Source: Candidatus Obscuribacterales bacterium
GTDB taxonomy: Bacteria; Cyanobacteriota; Vampirovibrionia; Obscuribacterales; Obscuribacteraceae
DNA length: 43,606 bases
Direction of reading: 5' to 3'
Assembly: GCA_019752635.1 (NCBI GenBank)
Contig: JAIELX010000115.1
Span: 1-43,606 of the forward strand
A model generated the notes under the pieces. That model was not told the origin of the DNA, ran no database searches, and saw only the letters and a list, made by a program, of their open reading frames with translations. The position numbers and the translations under genes were made by a program. Positions 8,696-17,212 of this stretch are shown piece by piece (the stretch's first letter is position 1; each line of letters starts with the position of its first letter).

Positions 8696-9924
8696 TATTT
8701 GTGCACCTCAACCAAAGTAGCTATCCCCATCCCGCCCCCGATACACAAGGAGGCTATTCCGCGGCGCAATCCGCGAATATTTAGTTCGTGAGCCAACGTC
8801 AACAACAAGCGCGAACCTGACATTCCGATCGGATGACCGAGTGCAATGGCGCCGCCATTCACGTTCACCTTCTCACGATCCAACCCGAGAAGCTTCTCGC
8901 AGGCTACATACTGCGACGCAAAAGCCTCATTGATTTCAAATAAATCGATGTCCTTCAACTCCAAAGCATTTCGCTCCAGCAGTTTACGAATCGCCAGTAC
9001 CGGACCCAAACCCATTTGCTCCGGATCCAACCCGACAACACAGCTATCCACAAGCTCCACCAGAGGTGTCTTGCCGGTTCGGTCCACCGCCCGATCGGAC
9101 ATAATCACGACTACACAGGCACCGTCATTGATACCGGAGCTGTTGCCGGCCGTAATATCGCGAGTTTTCAAACTAGCCCGCAACGAAGCCAGTTTCTCTA
9201 GAGAGGTGCTTTCGCGCGGGTGCTCGTCAATCATAAACAAGCCTCGTCCGGGTACGTCCACCGGTTCGATTTCCCGCTTGAAGCGTCCATCCTTAATCGC
9301 TTTGCTCGCCAACTGATGCGAACGGAGCGCATACTTGTCGGCATCCTCACGAGAGACCAGGTAAGCATCCGCCAACCGCTGCGCCGTATAACCCATGTGA
9401 GTTGTTTTCGGATCCCACAACAATGCACGCGGCACAAGTCCGTCATCGGCCAAGGCAGCCGCCACAGGACGAGGACCGAACGGAAACTTACCGGTAGAAG
9501 CGATCGGACCCTTGTAGCGCAAATTTGCCGGAAGCAGATACGGCACACCGGACATCGACTCGGCGCCACCAGCAAGATAAACATCTCCATTGTCCAGGGC
9601 AATCTCTTTCATGGCAGCATTGACCGCTTCCATTCCCGAGCCACATTGCCGCTGTACGGTCATGGCAGGAACGCTGGCGGGAATTCCAGCTGCCAGTGCG
9701 GCGCACCTGGCGGTATTAGGGGCCATGGAGCTTTGATACCCATGCCCGAGAATAACTCCGTCGTATTGCTCGGCGGGGAACTGCGCTTTGTTTAGAGCCG
9801 ATCGCATCGCCACTTCGGCCAGTTTCTCAACCGGCACCTCGCGCAGCGATTTTTTAAAAGATCCGATCGCAGTGCGGCTCCCGGTCAGGAGCCATGCTCT
9901 CTGCCTTGACGCTTGCGGAGACAT
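8695..9924 (-). CDS. fadA: Acetyl-CoA C-acyltransferase (3-ketoacyl-CoA thiolase)
   Basis: This 409-residue thiolase has all three active-site blocks: the acylated cysteine in QRQCGSGMEAVN (about residue 90), the histidine in GGAIALGHPIGMSG and the second cysteine in SLCIGGGMGIATL. It cleaves 3-ketoacyl-CoA to acetyl-CoA and a shortened acyl-CoA, the last step of beta-oxidation, and is the natural partner of the next gene, with which it overlaps by one base. Gene order is thiolase then hydratase/dehydrogenase, the reverse of E. coli fadBA. The ATG at 9924 has AGAGGGAAA about 8 bases upstream. A biosynthetic acetyl-CoA acetyltransferase is a less likely reading because of the neighbour. Two near-identical 24-base repeats lie 80 and 255 bases upstream and could be regulatory. 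Confidence 0.95.
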   Translation of the reverse strand: MSPQASRQRAWLLTGSRTAIGSFKKSLREVPVEKLAEVAMRSALNKAQFPAEQYDGVILGHGYQSSMAPNTARCAALAAGIPASVPAMTVQRQCGSGMEAVNAAMKEIALDNGDVYLAGGAESMSGVPYLLPANLRYKGPIASTGKFPFGPRPVAAALADDGLVPRALLWDPKTTHMGYTAQRLADAYLVSREDADKYALRSHQLASKAIKDGRFKREIEPVDVPGRGLFMIDEHPRESTSLEKLASLRASLKTRDITAGNSSGINDGACVVVIMSDRAVDRTGKTPLVELVDSCVVGLDPEQMGLGPVLAIRKLLERNALELKDIDLFEINEAFASQYVACEKLLGLDREKVNVNGGAIALGHPIGMSGSRLLLTLAHELNIRGLRRGIASLCIGGGMGIATLVEVHK

Positions 9925-10003
9925 GACACATTTCCCTCTGCGACTTGCCGTTCTACACTGAACCGAGTTGCAAAGCCGCCCACACGGTCCGCCTCAGATT
10001 TTA

Positions 10004-10027
10004 CAGGAAATCACCGCAGCATGCCGC
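10004..10027. repeat. 24-base direct repeat, copy 1
   Basis: The 24 bases here match 10179-10202 at 22 of 24 positions. The shared parts are CAGGAAATCAC at the left and CAGCATGCCGC at the right. It lies 80 bases upstream of the thiolase start and contains the palindrome GCATGC. Confidence 0.7.
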
Positions 10028-10178
10028 TTTAGAGTAATGCAGTCATAAAGCAGGCTTATTCGCAAAGGTGACCTCAAGGAGAAATCCTGTACGTTTACTC
10101 TAGCGGCCCGCAAACACCGCGAACAATCAAAGGTCGAGTAAAGTATGGAAACGAGATCTTCAAAAGAAGGACTATTTG

Positions 10179-10202
10179 CAGGAAATCACATCAGCATGCC
10201 GC
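10179..10202. repeat. 24-base direct repeat, copy 2
   Basis: Second copy, 175 bases from the first and in the same orientation. It sits immediately after the TAA that closes the 10204-10398 reading frame on the minus strand. It may be a regulator binding site or the trace of a small duplication. Confidence 0.7.
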
Positions 10203-10203
10203 G

Positions 10204-10398
10204 TTACTCGGAATGACCGCTCCGGCTATCGGCTGGTCCTGGCAAGGCTTCTTCCTTTGACTTGGTTTTTTCGGGCGACCCTGTCGCGCATTGCCGCGAC
10301 ATTCAGGTCTTTACACCCATTGCCGGCAATATCCAGAGTTGCATTGCAAAGTAAAAACCTACGAAACCCAATATCCACAAGATATCTGCACCCGGCAT
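10204..10398 (-). CDS. Small single-pass membrane protein with in-frame TGA (selenoprotein candidate)
   Basis: From an ATG at 10398 with an excellent Shine-Dalgarno (GAGGAG, six bases upstream), the frame encodes a 31-residue piece that is almost one membrane helix: MPGADI, LWILGFVGFYFAMQLWILP, AMGVKT. It then meets TGA at 10305-10303. Beyond the TGA the same frame stays open for 32 codons to a TAA at 10206-10204, giving MSRQC and a Lys/Glu/Ser-rich hydrophilic tail. If TGA is read as selenocysteine the protein is 64 residues, with Sec32 and Cys37 just after the helix (T-U-M-S-R-Q-C), a plausible redox or metal-binding pair. A hairpin sits just after the TGA. The gene has its own TATAAT at 10477-10482. 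If TGA is an ordinary stop, the product is a 31-residue membrane peptide. Either way a real small gene is likely; the selenocysteine reading is inference. Confidence 0.6.
10272..10301 (-). promoter_or_regulatory. Hairpin immediately after the in-frame TGA (bacterial SECIS-like)
   Basis: Two mutually exclusive stems can be drawn. The first is GCGAC (10287-10283), loop AGG, GTCGC (10279-10275). Its loop begins 20 bases after the TGA and has G as its second base, as expected for bacterial SECIS elements; CGG/CCG can extend it below a bulge. The second is TGTCGCG (10301-10295), loop GCAATG, CGCGACA (10288-10282), a perfect 7-bp stem whose loop is only 8 bases from the TGA. No folding energies were computed. 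Confidence 0.4.
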
Positions 10399-10476
10399 CC
10401 GCTTCTCCTCTAATTTCATGCAATTTCATCCTTACGCCAAAGAAGCAGACGTTATTGCGCTCAAATTCCTTCCCTG

Positions 10477-10482
10477 ATTATA
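10477..10482 (-). promoter_or_regulatory. -10 box upstream of the small TGA-containing gene
   Basis: Perfect TATAAT on the minus strand, about 80 bases before the ATG at 10398. No strong -35 is visible at the usual distance. Confidence 0.5.
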
Positions 10483-10596
10483 CTGACTTCTTTCGGATAA
10501 GCGTAGCTCGAGCAGCGCGTCATTCCCAATTACATCGATGATGATACCGTTTTCGGTACCTTGCCTTCGTGCCCCCAATCGTTCATTCCTGAAAAG

Positions 10597-10623
10597 CAAA
10601 AAGGCCCGGATAACCAGGCCTTT
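10597..10623 (-). terminator. Rho-independent terminator of clpC
   Basis: On the minus strand AAAGGCC, a 10-base loop and GGCCTTTTT form a 7-bp stem ending in a T-run, 20 bases after the clpC stop. Confidence 0.85.
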
Positions 10624-10643
10624 CGCGTACTTACTCGAGGTAT

Positions 10644-13199
10644 CTATTCTTTTTCTTCAACCTTAGTTTCCGGAGGTGTTTCGGTAGCAACAGCTTTTTC
10701 TTTCTTGCTGCTGCGCGTTTCTTTCTCCACCGGAGCTGGCTTCGGTGCGGCTTGCTCCGCCTTTTCGAACCTGAACTCTTCCCCTTCAAGTACGGTCAGA
10801 ATGGTGTCGCCATCCTTGAACCGACCCTGAAGAACTTGTTCAGCTAATTGATCTTCCAACAAGCGCTGGATTGAGCGACGCAACGGACGAGCTCCGTAAG
10901 TCGGATTATAGCCATCTTTAGCGATGAAGTCCTTGCACTCGTCGGTAAGGACGAGTTCCATTCCTTGCGCTTTGATGCGGCTTTGCAGATCCGACGACAT
11001 GATGTCGACGATTCGGCGAATCTCTTCTTTCGTGAGCTGTTGGAAGACGATGATTTCGTCAACCCGGTTTAAGAATTCCGGTCGGAATGTCTTCTTCATC
11101 GAGTCCATGACGAGATCCTTGATCTTCTTGTAGCGCTCACCGTGCTCGCCCTTGGTATCAGCCATTTGGAAGCCGACGGCAAGATTGCTCTTATCGATGA
11201 ATTGAGCACCGACGTTCGAAGTCATGATGATGATGGTGTTCTTGAAGTCGACCGTACGGCCTTTGCTGTCCGACAGACGTCCATCGTCCAGAATCTGCAG
11301 CAGTACGTTGAACACATCCGGGTGAGCTTTTTCGATTTCGTCGAACAGCACTACCGAGTAGGGCTTGCGCCGAACCGCTTCAGTAAGCTGACCACCTTCC
11401 TGGTAGCCAACGTATCCGGGCGGAGAGCCGATGAGCTTCGATGTGGTGTGGTGCTCCATGAATTCAGACATGTCGATACGAATCATGTTGTCTTCGGAAC
11501 CGAAGAAATAACCGGCCAGGGCTTTAGCAAGCTCGGTTTTACCCACACCGGTAGGACCGGAGAAGATGAAGCTGCCAATCGGACGATTGGGATTCTTCAG
11601 ACCTACACGTGCGCGGCGGATAGCTTTGCAAACGGCGTCGACAGCCTGATGTTGACCGATTACGCGCTGGTGCAGAACGTCGGCCATGTGGAGCAAGCGC
11701 TCCGACTCGCCTTCCGTCAGCTTGAGCAGAGGAATACCGGTCCAGGTGCTGACTACGTGAGCGACTTCTTCGCCAGTGACAACAGGTTTTTCGGTTTCTT
11801 GCTTAGCTTTCCACTGAGTTTGAATTTCACGAATCTTCTCGGAAAGCTTTGTTTCCTGCTCACGCAACGAAGCAGCTTTCTCGAACTCTTGATTGCGAAT
11901 CGCCATTTCTTTGTCGCGACGAACCTTACGTAGTTCGCGCTCCACTTCCTTCCCTTCCGGCGGCAAGGAACTAGCACGCAAACGAACGCGCGATGAAGCT
12001 TCGTCGATGATATCGATAGCTTTATCCGGAAGGAATCGGTCGCTGATGTAGCGATCCGAAAGCTTGGTTGCGTGATCGATTGCTTCGTCCGAAATGATTA
12101 AGCGATGGTGCTCTTCGTACTTCGGTCGCAGACCGCGCAGAATCTCGATGGTTTCGTCAACACTGGGCGGATCGATAATTACCGGTTGGAAACGGCGTTC
12201 CAAAGCGGCATCGCGTTCGATGTGCTTACGATACTCATCCATCGTTGTCGCGCCGATACACTGCAATTCACCGCGCGAAAGTGCCGGCTTCAAGATGTTA
12301 GCAGCGTCGATTGCCCCTTCGGCAGCACCGGCGCCGATCAAAGTATGCAACTCGTCAATAACGAGCATTACATTGCCGGCGGAGCGAATCTCGTCCATGA
12401 TCTTTTTGAGACGCTCTTCGAACTCACCGCGATACTTTGTACCTGCAACCAGTAAGCCTATGTCGAGCTGAACAATCTTTTTGTCCATCAAGATATCCGG
12501 TACATCCGCATTGGAGATACGAATGGCCAAACCTTCAGCGATGGCCGTTTTACCGACTCCGGGCTCACCGATCAATACGGGGTTATTCTTTGTTCTTCTT
12601 CCGAGAATCTGAATAACACGTTCAATTTCCTTTTCACGCCCGACAACCGGATCGAGCCGCCCTTCCTGAGCAGACTGCGTCAGGTTGACGCCGAATTCAT
12701 CCAATGTCGGGGTCTTCGATCTGCCTGTGCCGGTCGAAGTGGTGGTACCAGTGGTGGCTGCTCCGCTTTCGCCCAGCAGACGAATAACATGACTACGAAC
12801 TTTGGTCAGATCCACACCAAGATTCTCCAGAACGCGAGCAGCTACGCCCTCACCTTCTCTGATTAATCCGAGCAGCAGATGCTCCGTGCCGATGTAGTTG
12901 TGACCAAGTTGTCGAGCTTCGTCCCAAGATAACTCAAGCACACGCTTAGCTCGCGGAGTGAAAGGAATTTCCACCGCTACAAAGCCGGAACCACGACCAA
13001 TTATTTTCTCGACTTCTACTCGAGCGTCCTTGAGGTTGACTCCCATGGACTTCAAAGTTTTTGCCGCTATTCCAGTTCCCTCGCCTATGAGACCCAGCAA
13101 AATTTGCTCGGTGCCGACGAAGTTGTGACCAAGCCGCCGCGCTTCTTCTTGCGCGAGCATGATTACTTTTATGGCCTTCTCTGTAAAACGCTCAAACAT
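10644..13199 (-). CDS. clpC: ATP-dependent Clp protease ATP-binding subunit ClpC
   Basis: ClpC is a hexameric AAA+ unfoldase that feeds substrates to ClpP. The 851-residue protein has the N-terminal double Clp repeat (1-145). AAA module 1 has Walker A GEPGVGKT at 211-218 and Walker B VMLVIDE at 277-283. A UVR-type middle domain follows (about 428-462, RRDKEMAIRNQEFEKAASLR). AAA module 2 has Walker A GPTGVGKT at 548-555, pore loop GYVGY near 595, Walker B SVVLFDE at 615-621 and a ClpP-contacting VGF near 675. The UVR middle domain separates it from ClpA and ClpB. A charged Lys/Glu/Pro tail of about 40 residues (812-851) extends beyond the usual end. The ATG at 13199 has GGGAGG 14 bases upstream. 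A TATAAT lies at 13237 and a terminator follows the gene, so it is probably monocistronic. No clpP is in the window. Confidence 0.98.
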   Translation of the reverse strand: MFERFTEKAIKVIMLAQEEARRLGHNFVGTEQILLGLIGEGTGIAAKTLKSMGVNLKDARVEVEKIIGRGSGFVAVEIPFTPRAKRVLELSWDEARQLGHNYIGTEHLLLGLIREGEGVAARVLENLGVDLTKVRSHVIRLLGESGAATTGTTTSTGTGRSKTPTLDEFGVNLTQSAQEGRLDPVVGREKEIERVIQILGRRTKNNPVLIGEPGVGKTAIAEGLAIRISNADVPDILMDKKIVQLDIGLLVAGTKYRGEFEERLKKIMDEIRSAGNVMLVIDELHTLIGAGAAEGAIDAANILKPALSRGELQCIGATTMDEYRKHIERDAALERRFQPVIIDPPSVDETIEILRGLRPKYEEHHRLIISDEAIDHATKLSDRYISDRFLPDKAIDIIDEASSRVRLRASSLPPEGKEVERELRKVRRDKEMAIRNQEFEKAASLREQETKLSEKIREIQTQWKAKQETEKPVVTGEEVAHVVSTWTGIPLLKLTEGESERLLHMADVLHQRVIGQHQAVDAVCKAIRRARVGLKNPNRPIGSFIFSGPTGVGKTELAKALAGYFFGSEDNMIRIDMSEFMEHHTTSKLIGSPPGYVGYQEGGQLTEAVRRKPYSVVLFDEIEKAHPDVFNVLLQILDDGRLSDSKGRTVDFKNTIIIMTSNVGAQFIDKSNLAVGFQMADTKGEHGERYKKIKDLVMDSMKKTFRPEFLNRVDEIIVFQQLTKEEIRRIVDIMSSDLQSRIKAQGMELVLTDECKDFIAKDGYNPTYGARPLRRSIQRLLEDQLAEQVLQGRFKDGDTILTVLEGEEFRFEKAEQAAPKPAPVEKETRSSKKEKAVATETPPETKVEEKE

Positions 13200-13236
13200 G
13201 GCGCGTGTACGCCTCCCTACCCTGGAGTAATGTGTG

Positions 13237-13242
13237 ATTATA
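13237..13242 (-). promoter_or_regulatory. -10 box of clpC
   Basis: TATAAT on the minus strand (context TTAGAATATAATCAC), 38 bases upstream of the clpC ATG. The -35 is not clear. Confidence 0.5.
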
Positions 13243-13552
13243 TTCTAACCCGGGCTGAGAAGCTTTTGGCACCTCGGTCCCGCAAACACTAGAGTCCTGC
13301 GATTTTTCCTGCGCCGCAGTTTAACCTATTGATAATCATTTCGTTGGCAGTCCATCGCATTTGTTTTAGATAGCTTGTCACAACCTTGTCAAAAGGTCTG
13401 ACATAATCGACAGCTCTCGACGCAAAAGATTGGCACGCAGACAAGCGAACCAATACCAGTAAGGCAGGTTGTATCACGTTCCTGCGCAATACCGCCACAG
13501 TCTTTTTGCAGACAAGCAGTAAATCACGAAGTTATCTTCAGGCCAAAACGCA
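13243..13552. other. Intergenic region between topA and clpC
   Basis: About 310 bases with no supported gene. A 69-codon minus-strand frame (13289-13498) has no ribosome binding site and no recognisable composition. The clpC promoter is at the left edge and the topA terminator at the right edge. Confidence 0.4.
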
Positions 13553-13582
13553 TTGCGGAGTATGAATCAACATACTCCGCAA
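13553..13582 (-). terminator. Terminator hairpin of topA
   Basis: A perfect 12-bp inverted repeat (TTGCGGAGTATG, six-base loop, CATACTCCGCAA), 16 bases after the topA stop. On the minus strand it is followed by TGCGTTTTGG, a short T-run. Confidence 0.75.
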
Positions 13583-13597
13583 CTTCGAATCAATTAC

Positions 13598-16069
13598 TTA
13601 CAACGCTGGTGCCGGTGCAGGAGGTGTCACACCTGTCCGCCAGGCGTGCTTTTCTTCACCGGTGGCGAGCTGGGCGAAATCGCACTCATTCTTGTTTGAA
13701 CAAGCTATCTGGTCGCCACGCTTAAGCGTCTTGTACAGCAGCAAGCTATTGCACTTCGGACACTTGTTGGTACCGTCCGGTCCACCTGACAGCAGCGGAG
13801 GATACCAATAAGCCATCTCGCATTTCTTCGAACTATAATTACTGCAGCCGAAGAAAAGCTTGTTGCGGCGCGTTTTCTTTTCGACAATCTCACCGCCGCA
13901 GTCTTCCCTGGCGCAAATCAACCCGGTAGTTTTCAATATCGGTCGCTTCTCCCCGCACTCGGCAGCGGAGCACGACAAATAATCACCGTAGCGTCCACCT
14001 TTGATCAACATCGGCGAATTGCAGGTTTTACAAATTTCTTCCGAGGGACGATCCGGAGGAACCGGTTTTCCATCTGCGGTGAGGTCCATTGTCTTCTTGC
14101 AATCCGGGAATCCGGTGCAACCAAGAAACTGACCATGCTTGGAAGACTTAAATGCCATCTGTAAGCCGCATAGAGGGCACATTTCCTCAGACAAGATAAC
14201 AATCTTGTCCATCTCCTCTTCGGCCTTCTTCAGAGTCTCGCCAAAGGGCTTATAGAACTCTTTCAGCATGCCGTGCCAGTCGACTTTGTCATCTTCGATC
14301 TGGTCCAGCTTCGATTCCATCTCGGCGGTGAAACCAACATCGACTATGTTGCCGAAATGGGCAACAAGCATGTCGTTGACTGTTCTTCCCAGCTTCGTCG
14401 GGCAAAGCATTTTATTGGTGCGCTCAACATACTTACTGCCAACGATTGTTTGAACAGTAGCAACGTAAGTAGACGGTCGACCGATGCCGAGTTCTTCCAG
14501 AGTCTTAACCAGACTTGCTTCTGTGTAGCGCGGCGGCGGCTGCGTGAAGTGCTGCTTAGCATCGAGATCCTTCAACTTTAACTCATCACCCTTCTTCACT
14601 TCCGGCAGGTGATTGGCGTCTTCTTCCTCTTCTTCGCCTGATTCATTGCTCTCGCGATTCAACACGATAGTGTAGCCAGGGAACGTAGTCTCAGAGGCAG
14701 AGGCGCGGAAAACGGTCTTTCCTGCTGTAACTTCAACGGTTCTGGTGGAAAGCTCGGCAGATGCCATTTGACTTCCGAGGAACCTCTCCCAAATTAGCTT
14801 GTACAGCTTGTATTGGTCGCTATTGAGATAAGTCTTGATCGATTCGGGAGTGCGCAAGACGCTGGTCGGACGGATAGCTTCGTGAGCGTCCTGAATCGAC
14901 TTACCCTTGCGCTCATATATTCTGGGTTTCTCCGGATAATACTCCGGCTTGAAGTGCTCCAGTACGTACTCTTTTGCTTCGTCTTGCGCTTGTTGGGAAA
15001 CACGCGTTGAATCAGTACGCATATAGGTGATCAGACCGGAAGGTCCTTGCGCGCCGAGATCCACACCTTCGTAGAGTGACTGCGCCACTTGCATGGTTTT
15101 CTTCACTGTGTAGCCGAGGTGATTAGCGGCCTCACGTTGTAGAGTTGAAGTGATGAATGGCGGCTGCGGCTGACGCTGACTGGTCTTAACGTTGACACTG
15201 GAAACGGTGAAACTCTCATCGTTCAGCGACTTGATGATCGCGTTCATTTCCTTCTCGGATTCGACAACCATTGCGGTGGCGCCCTTTCCGTTCTTTTCCA
15301 GCTTCTCAGCCGCCTTGTCGGAAGCAGCGATTACTCGCTTGCCATCATATTTGACCAAATTGGCAAGGAAAGACTGTTTTGAGCGTGCCTTCGAGAGATC
15401 GGCCTTTAGCGACCAATACTCTTTCGGATTGAACTTTTCAATCTCCTCTTCGCGCTCGCAAATGATGCGCACCGCAACAGACTGCACACGACCGGCGGAT
15501 CGACCGTTAACCTTGCGCCAGAGCAGCGGGCTGATTTTATAACCGACAAGACGATCCAACAGACGACGGGCTTGTTGCGCATCAACTAAGCGCGTGTCTA
15601 TGTGACGCGGCTTCTTCATTGCCGATAGCACTGCTTCTTTTGTAATTTCGTTGAATTCTACGCGATGAAGTTTCTTCGGATTGTAGGCCTTAACTGTTAT
15701 CGGTTCGCCGCATTGCACACACTTGTGCTCAGCGTCAGCTATGTAGCCCTCACATTTGGAGCACTGCTCCATCTGCAATATCTCAGACAAGTGCCATGCG
15801 ATTGCTTCCCCTTCTCTATCAGGGTCAGGTGCGAGATAGACTTTGTCCGCTAACTCCGCAGCCTCGCGTAACTCTTTTACTATCGGCTCTTTGTCCTTGA
15901 GAATTTCGTATTCAGGCTCAAAGTTTTTGCGCACTTTGACACCAAGCTTTTTCTTGGGCAGGTCGCGAACGTGACCAATACTTGCTTTAACCTGGTAGTC
16001 CTGCCCGAGAATTTTGCTAATAGTCTTTGCTTTCGCGGGGGATTCTACTATTACGAGCGATTTAACCAC
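13598..16069 (-). CDS. topA: DNA topoisomerase I with an extra zinc ribbon in the TOPRIM domain
   Basis: Type IA topoisomerase, which relaxes negative supercoils. The 823-residue protein has a TOPRIM domain (VIVESPAKAKTI at about 7-18, PDPDREGEAIAWHL at about 81-94) and the catalytic tyrosine at about residue 349 in GLITYMRTDSTR. Four C-terminal zinc ribbons begin CPLC, CKTC, CAREDC and CPKC. Unusually, four cysteines in two CxxC pairs (C103, C106, C117, C120: QCSKCEGYI and HKCVQCGEP) interrupt the end of the TOPRIM domain, where most TopA proteins pass directly from the helix to FNEIT. The start is a GTG at 16069 with AAGGTG eight bases upstream. The C-terminal tail ends in an Ala/Pro-rich stretch. 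A strong hairpin terminator follows. Confidence 0.97.
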   Translation of the reverse strand: MVKSLVIVESPAKAKTISKILGQDYQVKASIGHVRDLPKKKLGVKVRKNFEPEYEILKDKEPIVKELREAAELADKVYLAPDPDREGEAIAWHLSEILQMEQCSKCEGYIADAEHKCVQCGEPITVKAYNPKKLHRVEFNEITKEAVLSAMKKPRHIDTRLVDAQQARRLLDRLVGYKISPLLWRKVNGRSAGRVQSVAVRIICEREEEIEKFNPKEYWSLKADLSKARSKQSFLANLVKYDGKRVIAASDKAAEKLEKNGKGATAMVVESEKEMNAIIKSLNDESFTVSSVNVKTSQRQPQPPFITSTLQREAANHLGYTVKKTMQVAQSLYEGVDLGAQGPSGLITYMRTDSTRVSQQAQDEAKEYVLEHFKPEYYPEKPRIYERKGKSIQDAHEAIRPTSVLRTPESIKTYLNSDQYKLYKLIWERFLGSQMASAELSTRTVEVTAGKTVFRASASETTFPGYTIVLNRESNESGEEEEEDANHLPEVKKGDELKLKDLDAKQHFTQPPPRYTEASLVKTLEELGIGRPSTYVATVQTIVGSKYVERTNKMLCPTKLGRTVNDMLVAHFGNIVDVGFTAEMESKLDQIEDDKVDWHGMLKEFYKPFGETLKKAEEEMDKIVILSEEMCPLCGLQMAFKSSKHGQFLGCTGFPDCKKTMDLTADGKPVPPDRPSEEICKTCNSPMLIKGGRYGDYLSCSAAECGEKRPILKTTGLICAREDCGGEIVEKKTRRNKLFFGCSNYSSKKCEMAYWYPPLLSGGPDGTNKCPKCNSLLLYKTLKRGDQIACSNKNECDFAQLATGEEKHAWRTGVTPPAPAPAL

Positions 16070-16368
16070 TAGCGATTCACCTTGGTTTTCTTGTTTTTCG
16101 GGAGAATACTACACACATACTTACGGGCAAACTCACGCTTGCCAACAGCGCTTTTGACACCGCACCTGTCAAGTACCTTTCAACGGGGCTGAGTATAACA
16201 CGCAAAGTCAATACCCTCAGATTGGCATTTACGAGAAATGCTAATGCATTGGTTGCACTACCATGATTCCGCTGTTGCCCTCCAACCCGGCAAACACCCT
16301 CTAACAGAAGGGGTTGCCACATACATGATTTCGGCTTGCCTAAAACTTTACAAACCTAACTGTAGAGT
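16070..16368. other. Intergenic region upstream of topA
   Basis: About 300 bases with no supported gene. An 81-codon minus-strand frame at 16077-16322 has no ribosome binding site or family signature. No convincing promoter or terminator was found. Confidence 0.35.
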
Positions 16369-16872
16369 TTAGGTGTCAGATGCCATCAGGTCACGAATTT
16401 GCTGCACTAGCGAAACTCGGTTCCTCTCTTCAATCATTACCAGGCGCGAACCATCTTCGCAATACGCGAAATTGATGCGGACATCCTCAACCCCTTCCAA
16501 AAGTTCTGGAAAAAGATCAATCCATTCAACGACCACAACGCCGGAAGAATCCAACAACTCCGCCATTTCATCCAGCAGCTCGTCCGTACCGAACGCGCTA
16601 GTGCCCTCACTCAGGCGGTAGAGATCAAAATGATAGAGCGGCAATGCGCCACTGCTGTACTCATTTAACATCGTGAATGTCGGGCTGCAAACGGGCTCGC
16701 TGATGCCGAGCGCCTTCGCCAGCCCCTTGGTAAATGTCGTTTTTCCAGTTCCAAGCGTGCCGCTAAGTCCGATCACGAGTTTCTTGTCGTCACTCGAACT
16801 CGTCAACATCCGGCCGCATACTTCGCCCAGCTTGAGCGTACACAATTCGTCAGGAAGCGATATCTGGAGCAT
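16369..16872 (-). CDS. tsaE: tRNA threonylcarbamoyladenosine biosynthesis ATPase TsaE
   Basis: TsaE is the small ATPase that, with TsaB, TsaC and TsaD, makes the t6A37 modification on tRNAs reading ANN codons. The 167 residues are typical for the family. The Walker A motif is GTLGTGKTTFTKGLA (about 37-51), followed by the family signatures SPTFTMLNEY, LYHFDLYRL and VVVEWIDLFPELL. The ATG at 16872 lacks a strong Shine-Dalgarno (upstream is TCTCTTTCTT). Its product would act in the cytoplasm. The other t6A genes are not in the window. The gene lies between topA and a TPR gene on the same strand, with wide spacing on both sides. Confidence 0.95.
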   Translation of the reverse strand: MLQISLPDELCTLKLGEVCGRMLTSSSDDKKLVIGLSGTLGTGKTTFTKGLAKALGISEPVCSPTFTMLNEYSSGALPLYHFDLYRLSEGTSAFGTDELLDEMAELLDSSGVVVVEWIDLFPELLEGVEDVRINFAYCEDGSRLVMIEERNRVSLVQQIRDLMASDT

Positions 16873-17120
16873 AAGAAAGAGAAGTCTCAGCCGTGGCGAG
16901 CCGCAGTTTTTTGACCCGGAAAAAATTCCAGGGGGGAAACCTCCGCGACGTTCTCCGTTTCCTATTCATGCGAACCAGCGGGTCCGCAGGTTCATAGGTA
17001 TACTTCACCGTCTTGAGTCGGATTCCCGTATCAGATAACTTGTAGGACAAAACTTACTCAGCTGCATCCTACGACCGAGACTATGGAGCATCATAGCAGA
17101 CGACGTGACTGGTGGAAAAC
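16873..17120. other. Intergenic region upstream of tsaE
   Basis: No gene is supported between tsaE and the terminator at 17121. A 66-codon minus-strand frame (16850-17050) overlaps the tsaE start region and is rich in Arg/Ser without any signature. A tsaE promoter should be here but I cannot point to one. Confidence 0.35.
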
Positions 17121-17151
17121 AAAAAAATCCCAGCAACGGTCTCGTCACTGG
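17121..17151 (-). terminator. Rho-independent terminator of the TPR gene pair
   Basis: On the minus strand CCAGTGACG and CGTTGCTGG form a 9-bp stem (two G-U pairs) around AGAC, followed by GA and a run of seven T. It lies about 60 bases after the stop of the gene at 17213-18262. Confidence 0.85.
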
Positions 17152-17212
17152 ACTTTTCAACAGGATGGCGATTAGATGCAGGTTTATAGGCTTAATCAAA
17201 CTCAGATTGATA

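Noticed and set aside
10226..10429. 67-codon minus-strand frame overlapping the small TGA-containing gene
   Set aside because: Starts at an ATG without a Shine-Dalgarno; the strong GAGGAG belongs to the ATG at 10398 in another frame, which gives a clear membrane helix.
10545..10562. Inverted repeat TACCGTTTTCGGTA as a second clpC terminator
   Set aside because: Short stem with no T-run after it; the real terminator at 10597-10623 lies closer to the stop.
11142..11933. 263-codon plus-strand frame inside clpC
   Set aside because: It is the complement of strongly conserved AAA+ coding sequence.
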